DNA of 42,710 nt from Phycisphaerae bacterium (GTDB lineage Bacteria; Planctomycetota; Phycisphaerae; Sedimentisphaerales; Anaerohalosphaeraceae): positions 1 through 42,710 of the forward strand of contig JACZKQ010000069.1 of the NCBI GenBank assembly GCA_014859965.1, read 5' to 3'. Shown piece after piece: positions 1 through 9,114 of this stretch. Within the stretch, counting starts at the first letter, position 1. The number at the start of each line of letters is the position of its first letter. Under the pieces are notes generated by a model, which was not told where the DNA came from, did not search any database, and worked only from the letters and a program-made list of their open reading frames with translations. A program made the translations under genes and the position numbers.

Positions 1-1253
1 CCACAGAACTCCTCAGCCGTATTAAACAGCATTTCCGCCGGAAAAATCCCCTCCGCCCCCGGAAAATGATGCACCAATCCCTGCAAACCGGCCGCCATTC
101 CCTCCAGCATCCCCATTCCCTGGCTCTCAATCACGCTCGTCAAAACAATATAATGCTTGTCGGCAAGCCATCCCGGCACATCCTCCTGCCAGCCATCGAG
201 CAAAACCTGCGTTTTCAGCCCAAGAACGCCGATCATATGCCGCACATACTGCTCCACTTCCAGCTCCTGCGTCCGGCCGGCAATAAAAAGCCGATACGCC
301 GGGTCGATGTCACAGAGCCTTTTCATGCACTGCAAGACAAACATCGGATTCTTAACCAGCCTCAGATTGCCCACAAAAGCAATATTCTTGCCGCGCTTCC
401 GCCGGACAAAGCGTATCTTCTCCAGATTCACCCCATTAGGAATGGTCACCCGACGCGTAAGGTACTGTAAACCAGGGACTTGCTGCTCAAGCATCTCGTC
501 GACGCAGCGATTTCCAACCGTCACCAGCGCGTCGATATTCTCCCAATTAATGCGCCCGGCCCACCCTGAATAGGCTTCATAGCGGTGCAATCTGACGATT
601 GTCCGGCAAACCCGCGGCAGTTTCGACCCGATTTCGGCCAGATTTGTGCACCATTCGAACCACGAAATATCGCTCCAGACCATCAGATTCTGCACCTGAT
701 CGACCTTATCACCATCAAAAACCCGCACTTCGAAGCGTTCACGGGCAAAATCAAGGATATCCTTCAGAAACGTATCGCCATCGCCGCCGCAGAAAAAGGC
801 GATTTTGGCCCGCCGCCGCCGAATTCCCTGCAAAAGTGCTTCTAAATGCTCCGTCGGAAGCCATCGCTTCGCACAAACCAGCAGCTCGGCCGCGGTCGCG
901 GCATCGTCGCGGCCCAAAAGCATCGAAACCGCTTCGCTGACCTTCCGATCGTCTGCAATTCCGCTGCTGCACATCGCTTCAAACAGTTCGACCGCCTCGG
1001 CGGCCCTGTCGTCGGCGGCGTAGGCGCAGAACAGGTTGTAATCCACGCAGGCGGGATCGTATTGCAGGTCGCGCGCCCGCTCCAGGTGGTCGATTGCTTC
1101 GGGGCAGCGTCCGCTTGAAAACAAGACCACGCCGGCATCGTTCCAGGCGCGGGCGTCGTCGGGGTTCGCCTCCAGATATTCCTTGAAGTGGCTGGACGCC
1201 TGTTCGTAGTCGCCGCGACGGCTCAGGGCCAATGCCTTCTCGTAGAGGTTCAT
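1..1253 (-). CDS. TPR-glycosyltransferase (GT4-like), 3' end cut by window edge
   Basis: The frame opens at ATG 1253 with an AAGGA box 10 nt upstream and stays open for 417 codons to the window edge, so the C-terminus is missing. Residues 1-70 look like tetratricopeptide repeats (YEKALALSRRGDYEQA; AWNDAGVVLFSSGRCPEAI). From about residue 150 the protein resembles a GT-B glycosyltransferase. It has a VTIPNGVNLEKI element after the N-terminal domain, a NIAFVGNLRLVKN strand opening the C-terminal domain, and a GT4-like donor-site stretch (VIESQGMGMLEGMAAGL) matching the ExxxxxxxE pattern. It follows flgL by 65 nt on the same strand as the last visible gene of the flagellar unit. By position it could glycosylate flagellin or hook proteins, but the acceptor is inferred, not shown. 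Confidence 0.8.
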   Translation of the reverse strand, partial: MNLYEKALALSRRGDYEQASSHFKEYLEANPDDARAWNDAGVVLFSSGRCPEAIDHLERARDLQYDPACVDYNLFCAYAADDRAAEAVELFEAMCSSGIADDRKVSEAVSMLLGRDDAATAAELLVCAKRWLPTEHLEALLQGIRRRRAKIAFFCGGDGDTFLKDILDFARERFEVRVFDGDKVDQVQNLMVWSDISWFEWCTNLAEIGSKLPRVCRTIVRLHRYEAYSGWAGRINWENIDALVTVGNRCVDEMLEQQVPGLQYLTRRVTIPNGVNLEKIRFVRRKRGKNIAFVGNLRLVKNPMFVLQCMKRLCDIDPAYRLFIAGRTQELEVEQYVRHMIGVLGLKTQVLLDGWQEDVPGWLADKHYIVLTSVIESQGMGMLEGMAAGLQGLVHHFPGAEGIFPAEMLFNTAEEFC

Positions 1254-1318
1254 TTGGAGTTGTCCTTGTCGCTCGCGGGCGCTTTGTTTGCCGGAGGTCT
1301 CACAGCGTTTACCCTCGA

Positions 1319-2515
1319 TCAGGAAATGAAATTGACGAAAGAAAGTGAGAACATCTTTGCGGCCACTGCAAGGGACATTTCGTAGAGCATCTGTCGCCTC
1401 GCCAGATCGACGGCGACTCTTGTCATGTCGGCATCCTGCAATCGGGCGACCTCCTGTTCGGCGCCGACCTTTGTATCCCAGAGGCTCTCCTTGAGGCTGC
1501 TGAGCGTGCCGATTCGGCCGCCAATTACGGGAAAGCCCTGGACGAGGTTGCTGTTGACGTTGGACAGACTGTTTTGCGCCGCCGTGAGCAATTCCTTCAT
1601 GACGGCATCCGGAAGATTGCTGCCGTTTCGGAGCACGTCACGCACGTTTATAAAGATGTTGAAGATGTCGTATGTGCCCTCGACGCGAATGGGCTCCGTG
1701 CCGGTCGCGGTAATCCGGGTGGCGTCGATGTAGATCACCTGGCCGGTCTGGGAGTGAATCACCGCCAGATTGTCGTCGGGCGGAACGGAACCGCTCATGG
1801 CTACGGTCGTGGCGCCGCCGTCGATACTCAGCGTATAGGCTCCCGGGCCGCCGCCGACTGTGAGCATGATATCGCCGCGCACGCTGGACGTTCCCGTGCC
1901 CATCGCGGCGCCGGTTGCTCCGTAGAATTCGTAATGCCGCGTCTCGTTGGACTTGAACAGGCTGTCACCGTTGAGCACGGAGGACATCTGGACGCCGGGC
2001 GCGACGTCCACCTTGCGCTCTTCGCCGCTGCCCTGATATGTGACGCGCGTGATATCGCCGGCGGCGTTCCGCTCCACCGCATAAGGGGGGAGTTCCGTAT
2101 TGGCGCCGCCGAAGAGGCTGTAGCTGAGCCGCTGGCTATTGGCCAGGGAGACAATCTGTTCGAGTGCGTTATTGATGTCGGTGGCCAGGGTGTTGCGGCC
2201 GGACTGGCTGGCGATTCCGGACATGACGGAGGTCAGCGAGGCACGGGCCCGAATGACCTCGTCGCTGATCGACTGGAGGACGGAGGAACTCAACTCCAGC
2301 ACGCTGACGGCCTCGTCGATGGCGTTGAGGTACTGCCCCTTGGATCGCGTGTCGGCCTTCAAATCGAGGATGCGACTGGCGAAGGTCGGATTGTCCGACA
2401 TGCGGTTGATCTCCTGGCCGGTGGACGCCTGATCCTGTAATCGTCCGAGCGCCTGGGAATGCGTGGACATGGCCCACGTGGCATTTGCATAGATTGCCTG
2501 AAGAGAATAGCTCAT
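1319..2515 (-). CDS. flgL: Flagellar hook-associated protein 3 (hook-filament junction)
   Basis: This 398-residue protein has the flagellin-like N-terminal helical region (TGQEINRMSDNPTFASRI; then a long helix ending SDEVIRARASLTSVMSG). It also has the matching C-terminal helix (ARRQMLYEMSLAVAAKMF), with a beta-rich variable middle of about 200 residues. FlgL forms the second junction ring between hook and filament and is exported by the flagellar type III system; no signal peptide is seen, as expected. ATG 2515 has an AGGAG ribosome site about 6 nt upstream. The gene starts 26 nt after flgK, the conserved flgK-flgL order. The C-terminus is FVNFIS rather than the usual short tail, a minor oddity. 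Confidence 0.93.
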   Translation of the reverse strand: MSYSLQAIYANATWAMSTHSQALGRLQDQASTGQEINRMSDNPTFASRILDLKADTRSKGQYLNAIDEAVSVLELSSSVLQSISDEVIRARASLTSVMSGIASQSGRNTLATDINNALEQIVSLANSQRLSYSLFGGANTELPPYAVERNAAGDITRVTYQGSGEERKVDVAPGVQMSSVLNGDSLFKSNETRHYEFYGATGAAMGTGTSSVRGDIMLTVGGGPGAYTLSIDGGATTVAMSGSVPPDDNLAVIHSQTGQVIYIDATRITATGTEPIRVEGTYDIFNIFINVRDVLRNGSNLPDAVMKELLTAAQNSLSNVNSNLVQGFPVIGGRIGTLSSLKESLWDTKVGAEQEVARLQDADMTRVAVDLARRQMLYEMSLAVAAKMFSLSFVNFIS

Positions 2516-2541
2516 GCCGACTCCTGTGCTGCACTGCTTTC

Positions 2542-4569
2542 TTAGATCATTGTCATCAGCGCATCCTGAGTGCGTGACACGGCATTCAGGAACTTCGCCA
2601 TGGATTGGAACATCCGCTCATACATGAGCATGCGGGTCGCTTCCTGGTTCAGATCGACGCCGCTGACGGCGTCGCGCTGCTCCCGCAGATTGCGCCAGAC
2701 GCCTTCGGCATCGCCCAGTTTGATCTGATTGATCGCAATCTTGTCGCCGATATCGGTGGCCAGCGTTCGGTAGTACGCCTTCGGGGTGAGATTGCCGAGC
2801 GTGCTGAAGGCCTGGTCGCCGAGCCGCGCTATCGCCAGCGCGATGGAATTATCCGTCTGGGCCACTGCGCCGCGCGTGGCGATTCGCGCGCCGGAATTGC
2901 GGACATCGTCACAGATATCGATGGAGGCGGCGCCGGCGCCTTTGAAGAACGTGTTCATGCCGGTTGCGGCCAGCACGCCGGAGGCGTCGGTATTGGCCAG
3001 GGCCTCGATGCGGAAGAACTCGCCATCGTTAAGATAGCCCGGGCTCGCACCGTTTACATTCAGAGAAATTCGTATTCCCTCTTCAAGGGTGAGCACCGCG
3101 CCCGGCTCATAGTCCTGGCCGACGTTGAGGACCGCCACGACCTGGCCGGCGGCGTTGGTCACTTCGAGCGTCATGCTGCCGTTGCCGATGGCCAGGCCGG
3201 TTTGCCCGGCCGGGGTGGTCTTGACGGTGGCTGTGTACATCTCGTTAGCGGCCCCGGTGTAGGTGCCGCTGATTTTCACCAGCGGGGCCGCGATGCCTCC
3301 GAAGCCGGCCATGGTGTTGTTTGCTCCGGAGGGGGGGATATCCGCCAGCGCCCCGCCGAGGAAATCAAACGTATAACCGGCCTCCGCCTGAATGCGGAAT
3401 TTGCCGCCGCTGACGGTGGTTCCGCTGCTGTTGATTCCTGTGAGCCCGCCGAGCCATGCGGTGATATCGCTCATCGTATGGGTGTCGGCGTCCACATCGA
3501 AGCCTGCGCGCGTCACATTGCCGGCGGCGTCGGTGATTCGTATATACATCGTGCCGTCGGTGACAGGAGGCTTAAACTGGCTGAGGGTCTCGGACTGCAA
3601 GACCCAGCCCGTGAGATTCGTAAAGGATCCGGCGGTGCCGACACCCTGGACGTGGAGCTGATTGACCTGCTGGATAATGGACAGCGCCAGCGTATCCAGT
3701 CTGTCGTCCACATCCCGAATGATGTTGTTTCGCAGATTGAAGAGTCCGCCGAGGGTGCCGCCGCTCACGGTCGTGCTGTATTTTTCGGCGCCGACCGCGG
3801 CGAGCCCCAGATCATAATTGCCCGCATTTTCCACCAGACCGATTTTGAGTTCGGTGACGTGGCTGCCGAGCACGAGGGAAGTGTCGCCGACGGTCACGTC
3901 GACGCTGTTGTATTCCTTGTTGGTGACTTTGATGCCGACCAGTTCGCCCAGCCGCGTTATGAGCCCGGCCCGCTGATCCAGCAGATTATTGGGACTGCCG
4001 CCTCGAATGGTGAGCGACTGGATTTCCTGATTCATCGTGGCTATCTGATGGGCCAGCAGATTGACTTTCCTGACGGTTTCGTCGGCCTCTGCATAGACGC
4101 GATCGTCGAGGGCGGTCAGATTGACGCTCATGTTGCGGAGCTGAAAGGTCAGCGATTCGCCGCCTGCCATCGCCATGCTTTGCAGGCTCGTATCCGACGG
4201 CTGGCTCGACAGGGTATGCAGTGCATTGAAGAAACTGTCCAGTGCGGAACTCAGGGCGGAGGCCGTCAATTCGGCAAACGTGCTTTCCATAGTCTGCAAG
4301 GCTTCCAGTTCGCGGGATATCTGCGACATGGTCGACTGCTGACGCACGATTTCTTCTTCGAGCAGGTGATCGACCATTCTCCGGATGCGGGCCACCTCGA
4401 CGCCGTTGCCGATGAGCAATCCGCCGTTGTAGACCTCGTTCCTGGGGCGCAGGTCAACCTCCTGGCGGTGGAATCCCTCGGTCGCCGCATTGGCGATGTT
4501 ATTACCGATCACGTCGAGCGCTGTCTGCGCCGCATTGATACCACTGATGCCGATATCATAAACGCCCAT
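2542..4569 (-). CDS. flgK: Flagellar hook-associated protein 1
   Basis: This 675-residue protein opens with the rod/hook N-terminal motif (GISGINAAQTALDVIGNNIANAATEGFHR). It closes with the paired C-terminal helix (GVDLNQEATRMLMYERMFQSMAKFL). Between them lie the FlgK coiled region (residues about 60-190, including the NNLLDQR element) and a beta-rich insertion. The protein forms the first ring on the hook and accepts the filament together with FlgL. It sits 24 nt after flgN, its expected export chaperone gene, and 26 nt before flgL. ATG 4569 is the start that places the conserved motif at the N-terminus; the ribosome site is weak. Confidence 0.95.
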   Translation of the reverse strand: MGVYDIGISGINAAQTALDVIGNNIANAATEGFHRQEVDLRPRNEVYNGGLLIGNGVEVARIRRMVDHLLEEEIVRQQSTMSQISRELEALQTMESTFAELTASALSSALDSFFNALHTLSSQPSDTSLQSMAMAGGESLTFQLRNMSVNLTALDDRVYAEADETVRKVNLLAHQIATMNQEIQSLTIRGGSPNNLLDQRAGLITRLGELVGIKVTNKEYNSVDVTVGDTSLVLGSHVTELKIGLVENAGNYDLGLAAVGAEKYSTTVSGGTLGGLFNLRNNIIRDVDDRLDTLALSIIQQVNQLHVQGVGTAGSFTNLTGWVLQSETLSQFKPPVTDGTMYIRITDAAGNVTRAGFDVDADTHTMSDITAWLGGLTGINSSGTTVSGGKFRIQAEAGYTFDFLGGALADIPPSGANNTMAGFGGIAAPLVKISGTYTGAANEMYTATVKTTPAGQTGLAIGNGSMTLEVTNAAGQVVAVLNVGQDYEPGAVLTLEEGIRISLNVNGASPGYLNDGEFFRIEALANTDASGVLAATGMNTFFKGAGAASIDICDDVRNSGARIATRGAVAQTDNSIALAIARLGDQAFSTLGNLTPKAYYRTLATDIGDKIAINQIKLGDAEGVWRNLREQRDAVSGVDLNQEATRMLMYERMFQSMAKFLNAVSRTQDALMTMI

Positions 4570-4593
4570 GTTTGCTTACCGCCGTTTGAAAAC

Positions 4594-5112
4594 TCAGAGC
4601 TTAATGTTCACCATGTCATTCTGCGGCTGCCATGTTTCGCTGCCGCGGGCGGTATACATCACCGTCTCACCGCCCCGTCCCAGGAGGCCTTTGAGCAGCA
4701 TTTTGTTGAGACGGCTGCACTCCCGCATAAGTATCATCGTACAGGTATGCTCCATTCGCAGGGTCTGGACAAGCTGCTTGAGCTCGGCCTGCCGGGCCTG
4801 CACCCGGCTGCGCAGACCGTCAGTCGACATGTCGCAGAGTCGCGACAGATTCACCGTTTCGGCAGGTGTTCCCGTGAGTTCGGCGATATCGGAGCAGATG
4901 CGCTGGCGTCGGAGTTCGGCGTGCAGGCGATGGCGGCCTTCGTTTTGCACCGCCTCCAGCAGGTCGCCGAGGGCGACCTCGTCGCGCTTGATGATCGCGG
5001 CGCGCAGGGCATTGAGGTGTTCCAGGGTGGAGCGGATATGCGCAGCGTCTTCGTCGAGCACTTCGAGAAGCCGTTCTATCTGTTTGTCGAGTCTGTTCCG
5101 TGTCATCGCCAT
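4594..5112 (-). CDS. flgN: FlgN-type export chaperone for FlgK/FlgL
   Basis: About 172 residues, almost entirely predicted helix (LDKQIERLLEVLDEDAAHIRSTLEHLNALRAAI and a second long helix RSRVQARQAELKQLVQTLR). The length, all-helical nature and position directly upstream of flgK match the FlgN family, which binds the C-termini of FlgK and FlgL in the cytoplasm before export. Sequence identity in this family is always low, so the call rests partly on context. The start is uncertain: ATG 5112 lies 4 nt after the flgJ stop, while ATG 5130 would overlap flgJ by 14 nt and ATG 5106 is also possible. No strong ribosome site marks any of them, which suggests translational coupling to flgJ. Confidence 0.75.
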   Translation of the reverse strand: MAMTRNRLDKQIERLLEVLDEDAAHIRSTLEHLNALRAAIIKRDEVALGDLLEAVQNEGRHRLHAELRRQRICSDIAELTGTPAETVNLSRLCDMSTDGLRSRVQARQAELKQLVQTLRMEHTCTMILMRECSRLNKMLLKGLLGRGGETVMYTARGSETWQPQNDMVNIKL

Positions 5113-5116
5113 GCGT

Positions 5117-5455
5117 TCACGCGCTTTCATCCAGTTTGGAGCCGTTTTGCGGCAGTCCGCCGTCCGGCATGGATTTGTAGATGTGCTCCCACAGGCCGAA
5201 TCCGCCGTTTTCGGCCACGGCGTCTCCGAGGAACGACCAGAATATGCCTTTGATCTGTTCGGTCGAGCCATCCTTTTCTTCGTCGTCGGCCTCGAATTCG
5301 TCGACGGTTTCTTTCATGCGATCCATGATCTGCCGTACGAAGACGCCCTCAAAGTTTTTGGCCACCTGCCTGCGCTGTGCGTCTTCGGGATCGACGGCGC
5401 GCATGCCGGGTGCGGCGGCGCGTGAGAGCATGGATATTTCGGCAATGTCCATCAT
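5117..5455 (-). CDS. flgJ: FlgJ-like rod-binding protein, no muramidase domain
   Basis: A 112-residue protein whose centre (VAKNFEGVFVRQIMDRMKETV) and end (GIFWSFLGDAVAENGGFGLWEHIYKSM) match the FlgJ N-terminal rod-binding domain. This domain caps the growing rod in the periplasm. The peptidoglycan hydrolase domain that enterobacterial FlgJ carries at its C-terminus is absent, so another enzyme must open the cell wall for the rod. This short form is common outside gamma- and beta-proteobacteria. The gene lies 24 nt after flgI and 4 nt before flgN. Tandem ATGs at 5455 and 5452 make the start ambiguous by one residue. Confidence 0.85.
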   Translation of the reverse strand: MMDIAEISMLSRAAAPGMRAVDPEDAQRRQVAKNFEGVFVRQIMDRMKETVDEFEADDEEKDGSTEQIKGIFWSFLGDAVAENGGFGLWEHIYKSMPDGGLPQNGSKLDESA

Positions 5456-5479
5456 TGACTCGCTTTCGAACGGTTGTGA

Positions 5480-6586
5480 TTACATCATTTCTATTTTCGC
5501 CTGCAGCGCACCGGCGACGCGCAGGGCATTGAAGATGGCCACGAGATCGCGCGGCGTGGCCCCGATGGCGTTCAGCGCGTTCGCCAGTTCGGTCACCGTC
5601 ACCACGGCGGGGACGCGAATCAGCGCGCCTTCGTCTTCTTCGACGCTGACGTCACTGGTGTCGACGACGGCGGTGGTGGCGCCTTCGGTGAACGGCGTCG
5701 TGGGCTGCGAGACGTAGGCCTGTTCCTTGATCTTCACCACCAGGCTGCCCTGGGCGATGGCGGTTTCGGAGATGCCCACATTGCCTCCGATTACGATCGT
5801 GCCGGTCCGCTCGTTGATGACGACAATCGCGGGGGCATCGACCTCCACATCCAACTGCGTGATGCGGTCCACGAAGGAGACCTCGTCGAGGCGGCTGATC
5901 TCCTGCGGTATGCACACCCTGACCGTGCCGGGATCCTGTGCGAAGGCGGCCTGCGGATACAAGGCGTCTATCGCCTTGCGTATCCGTTCGGCGGTGGTGA
6001 AGTCGCTGTTGAGCAGCGTGAGGGTGACATACCGCCGGCCGGCGATTTCCTCGACAAATTCGCCCAGTTCACGTTTTTCCACGTAGGCGCCTCGCGGCAC
6101 GCGTCCGACCGTGGGGTGGTTCTTGGTGACCTTGCTTCCGGTGTTTCCCTCCGACGTCCATGAGATCGTCGAGACGGAAGACATCCTCGCCACCGCATAG
6201 ACCTCGCCGTCGAAGCCCTTGAGTTCGGTGGCCAGGAGCATGCCGCCCTGCAGGCTCTTGGCGTCTCCCAGGGTGCCGACGGAGATATCGATCAACGCGC
6301 CTTCGCGGTCCCACGGGCCCAGTTCGGCGGTGACCCAGACGAGGGCGACGCTTCCGGAGGACAGGTCGCCGGGCGTCAGGGTGATGCCTTCTCGCCGCAC
6401 GAGACTGGCGACGGCCTGGCCGCTGATTTTAGAACTGTCGCCGCTGCCGTTGAGCCCGACGACGAGGCCGACGCCGGAAAGGGAGTTGCCGCGAACGCCC
6501 TGGATCTCCACGATATCCTTGATCCGGGTCGGCGCCGCGGCGCCTGCGAGGATACAGAAGAGCACTATCGGATAATACCATTTCAT
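5480..6586 (-). CDS. flgI: Flagellar P-ring protein
   Basis: About 368 residues. The mature part starts with TRIKDIVEIQGVRGNSLSGVGLVVGLNGSGD..., the hallmark of FlgI, and it ends with the conserved tail LVAIFNALRVAGALQAKIEMM. FlgI polymerises in the periplasm around the rod as the P ring. The start was moved to ATG 6586 because MKWYYPIVLFCILAGAAA is a clean Sec signal peptide; an upstream in-frame ATG at 6676 would run into flgH. The gene follows flgH by 50 nt. The presence of both flgH and flgI shows that the cell has an outer membrane. Confidence 0.95.
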   Translation of the reverse strand: MKWYYPIVLFCILAGAAAPTRIKDIVEIQGVRGNSLSGVGLVVGLNGSGDSSKISGQAVASLVRREGITLTPGDLSSGSVALVWVTAELGPWDREGALIDISVGTLGDAKSLQGGMLLATELKGFDGEVYAVARMSSVSTISWTSEGNTGSKVTKNHPTVGRVPRGAYVEKRELGEFVEEIAGRRYVTLTLLNSDFTTAERIRKAIDALYPQAAFAQDPGTVRVCIPQEISRLDEVSFVDRITQLDVEVDAPAIVVINERTGTIVIGGNVGISETAIAQGSLVVKIKEQAYVSQPTTPFTEGATTAVVDTSDVSVEEDEGALIRVPAVVTVTELANALNAIGATPRDLVAIFNALRVAGALQAKIEMM

Positions 6587-6636
6587 AAGTCGTTTCCCGT
6601 CATTGACGCCGCAGGCGGCGGCCGCGGCCTTAACGT

Positions 6637-7266
6637 TTAGAACGGCCATATTTTGTCGAGCAGTTTGCCCAGCCATCCGGGATTATTATAGTTGCCGGAC
6701 ACGCCGTCGCTGATCGTGACCAGGTTGAAATTCGCCACCTGCTCGCTTCGCACGGTGTTGTTGAACGTCACATCGCTGGGGCGGACGATGCCGCTGACCT
6801 GGAGGGTTTGCTTGTCACCGCTTATCTCGCGCATGCGGTTGCCCAAGACCACCAGGTTGCCGTTGGGGTGAATATCCTGCACGACGACCGTGATGTGGTC
6901 TTCGATGGACCGTTCATCTTTGTAGTCGGCCTTGCCCTCCAGCGATTTGCTGGAGCCGGCCTGAAGTTTGAGGCTCGGCACGCTCGGGATCAGGTGCTCG
7001 ATCTTGAAGTCGGTACTTTTTACATCGATCGAACGGCTGCTTTCTCGTTCGAGGTCGCGCTTGACTTTGCTGTCGACCTTGTGATCTTCCGAGATGACGA
7101 TCGTCAGCACGTCGCCGACGCGGTAGGCCTTGTCGTCGCTGTAGAATGGTTTGCTGTTCTGGCCGCGCTTGGCGTAGATCGAGGCGGCCCGGGCATCGGC
7201 ACACAGACAGGCCGACATACAGAACGCCATACACAGCAGGCCGCAGAGACGGTTTTTTGATTTCAT
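6637..7266 (-). CDS. flgH: Flagellar L-ring protein
   Basis: About 209 residues. A signal peptide (MKSKNRLCGLLCMAFCMSAC...) is followed by the FlgH core: YSDDKAYRVGDVLTIVISE, the RMREISGDKQTLQVSGIVRPSDV element and the end GWLGKLLDKIWPF. FlgH forms the outer-membrane L ring and is usually a lipoprotein. The signal region holds several cysteines, so lipidation is plausible but the exact lipobox is unclear. ATG 7266 is preferred because AAAGGA lies 7 nt upstream. An earlier ATG at 7281 would overlap flgA and lacks that spacing. The gene starts 11 nt after flgA. Confidence 0.93.
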   Translation of the reverse strand: MKSKNRLCGLLCMAFCMSACLCADARAASIYAKRGQNSKPFYSDDKAYRVGDVLTIVISEDHKVDSKVKRDLERESSRSIDVKSTDFKIEHLIPSVPSLKLQAGSSKSLEGKADYKDERSIEDHITVVVQDIHPNGNLVVLGNRMREISGDKQTLQVSGIVRPSDVTFNNTVRSEQVANFNLVTISDGVSGNYNNPGWLGKLLDKIWPF

Positions 7267-7277
7267 GGTTCTTCCTT

Positions 7278-8279
7278 TCATATCGCGGGGCTGACCGTGC
7301 CGTCGGCGCCGATTCGCGTTACTATCATTTTTGCGTCTTTTCCGCTGTTGACTTTCACCCGGATCAGATCACCCGCTTTGCCGTCCTCCATGGCCTCGCC
7401 GAACGACGAGACAAGGAGGAGGGGTGTTTCGAATTTGACCAGGACGACCTGCCTGCGTTTGATCACCACGGGCGGCAATTCGGGGCCGACCATGGTTTCG
7501 CGGATCACGGCGCCCTTGCGCATGGCGCGTCTGGCCACCAGGCCGTAGGGCGCGGGCATGTCGGGCGGCGGCGCAAGCGACGTCTCCACCGTTTCGACAC
7601 CCACGTTCCGGGTCGTGATCACTTCGCCTTCGGCGATGTCGGCGGTCGCCACGATCCTTTGGTGCGTGTATCGAATACTGAAGGCGATTTCGCGTTCGTC
7701 CCGCACCTTGCCGTCGACCACCACGTCGACCCATGCGCGCGGCCGGGATGGCGTGCTGTAGGGGTGGGCCCTGGGCGCTAACCTTACGTCGCCGGCGGGT
7801 TTGGTTATGACGTATGGCTTGGGGCGCGTGATCACGGTGATGTCGCCGGGGGCATGGCCCTTCAAATGCTCTTCCATGAATGCCTGCGCGACGGCGATGA
7901 AACGCTCCGGCGGGACTACATCTTCGTTGCGGCGGACCGTGACGGAGTCGGCGCCGCTGATGGCCGCAGTATGGGCGTCGATGCCGGCCGAGGCCAGCAT
8001 GGCGAGAATGGTCGCACGGTCGATGACAATCTGCTGACCGGCCACGGAGAACCGGCCCACGGCCACGGAGGCGGCGCGGCGTGCAAGGGCTTCGTCGCCC
8101 CGCAGAATGCCCAGGGCTCCGAGTTCTATGCGTTCGCCCTGCACGAGGGCCTCGCGCGGCAGATAGATCTTCAGGGCCGGCGGCGATGAGGCGTCGATTG
8201 CGCCGGCCGACGGACCCGCGGCCGAGGCCAGGGCCGCCACCAGAATAACCGCACTTAGAGCACGTTTGATCGAGATCAT
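7278..8279 (-). CDS. flgA: Flagellar P-ring assembly chaperone
   Basis: About 333 residues: a Sec signal peptide (MISIKRALSAVILVAALASAAG), a divergent N-terminal part, then a SAF/ChapFlgA-like C-terminal half (RIVATADIAEGEVITTRNV; GLVARRAMRKGAVIRETM; GDLIRVKVNSGKDAKMIV). FlgA helps FlgI assemble into the P ring in the periplasm, and here it immediately precedes flgH and flgI. ATG 8279 was chosen for the signal peptide. The same frame stays open upstream across flgG, but that part is antisense-like arginine-rich noise and not part of the gene. The protein is longer than enterobacterial FlgA (about 220 residues), a common feature of multi-domain FlgA proteins. Confidence 0.88.
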   Translation of the reverse strand: MISIKRALSAVILVAALASAAGPSAGAIDASSPPALKIYLPREALVQGERIELGALGILRGDEALARRAASVAVGRFSVAGQQIVIDRATILAMLASAGIDAHTAAISGADSVTVRRNEDVVPPERFIAVAQAFMEEHLKGHAPGDITVITRPKPYVITKPAGDVRLAPRAHPYSTPSRPRAWVDVVVDGKVRDEREIAFSIRYTHQRIVATADIAEGEVITTRNVGVETVETSLAPPPDMPAPYGLVARRAMRKGAVIRETMVGPELPPVVIKRRQVVLVKFETPLLLVSSFGEAMEDGKAGDLIRVKVNSGKDAKMIVTRIGADGTVSPAI

Positions 8280-8311
8280 GTTTTCACCGGTCATCATTCG
8301 TTCATTGTTAT

Positions 8312-9094
8312 TTATCGTATCAACTGGTTCAGTTCGCGAAGCATGTTGTCGCCCACGCGGATGCAGCGTGAATTGATCTCGTAGCCGCGCTGGGCGGTGA
8401 TCAGATTGACCAGTTCGCTGACCATCTGCACGTTGGACTTTTCGACGTACTTGGAGAGGATGCTGCCGTATCCCTGTTCGCCGGGCGTGCCGGAAACGGC
8501 CGAGCCGCTGGCTTCGGTCTCGCGATAGAGGTTGCCGCCTTCGGAACTGAGGCCGGCGGCGTTGGCGAAGCGATAGAGTTCGATCGTACCGACGACCTGG
8601 TTGCCCGTAGAGGTCTCGACGCTCACGGTGCCGTCGAGGGCGACGTCGACGGTTGTGGCATCCTGCGGGATCGTGACGGCGGGGCTGACGACGTGGCCGC
8701 CGGCCGTGACGAGCCGGCCGTTTGCGTCCTTCATGAAGGCGCCGTCGCGGGTGTAGCGCAGGTCGCCGTTGGGCATCTGGACCTGAAAGAAGCCGTCGCC
8801 TTGAATCGCCAGGTCGTAGTCGTTTCCGGTGCTCTGCAGCTCGCCGATGGTGAATATTTTGTTGGTCGAGGCCATTCGGACGCCGCTGCCGATCTCCAGG
8901 CCGGCGGGCGCGGTGACGCCGGAAGAGACCTCGCGGCCCGCTTCGCGCAGCTTGAGGTAGAGCAGATCCTGGAAATTCACGTTGGACCGCTTGAAGCCGT
9001 TTGTGTTGATATTGGCCAGGTTGTTGGCGATGGAATCGACCATGGTCTGCTGGGCGTCCATCCCTGTGGCGGCCGTTGAAAATGCTCTCAGCAT
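8312..9094 (-). CDS. flgG: Flagellar distal rod protein
   Basis: This 260-residue protein starts with LRAFSTAATGMDAQQTMVDSIANNLANINTNGFKRSN and ends with AQRGYEINSRCIRVGDNMLRELNQLIR, the paired N- and C-terminal signatures of FlgG. The length matches the family (about 260). An internal YDLAIQGDGFFQVQMPNG segment belongs to the hook/basal-body core domain. FlgG forms the distal rod crossing the peptidoglycan and outer membrane. ATG 9094 has AGGAG about 8 nt upstream. The gene follows flgF by 20 nt. Confidence 0.95.
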   Translation of the reverse strand: MLRAFSTAATGMDAQQTMVDSIANNLANINTNGFKRSNVNFQDLLYLKLREAGREVSSGVTAPAGLEIGSGVRMASTNKIFTIGELQSTGNDYDLAIQGDGFFQVQMPNGDLRYTRDGAFMKDANGRLVTAGGHVVSPAVTIPQDATTVDVALDGTVSVETSTGNQVVGTIELYRFANAAGLSSEGGNLYRETEASGSAVSGTPGEQGYGSILSKYVEKSNVQMVSELVNLITAQRGYEINSRCIRVGDNMLRELNQLIR

Positions 9095-9114
9095 CGTGTG
9101 CTCTCCTGCACGGG

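Noticed and set aside
2605..5253. Very long open frame (882 codons) antisense to flgK and flgN
   Set aside because: Its composition is the mirror of the flagellar genes, with no recognisable domain or ribosome site. The opposite strand encodes clear FlgK and FlgN; GC-rich codon bias keeps the reverse frame open.
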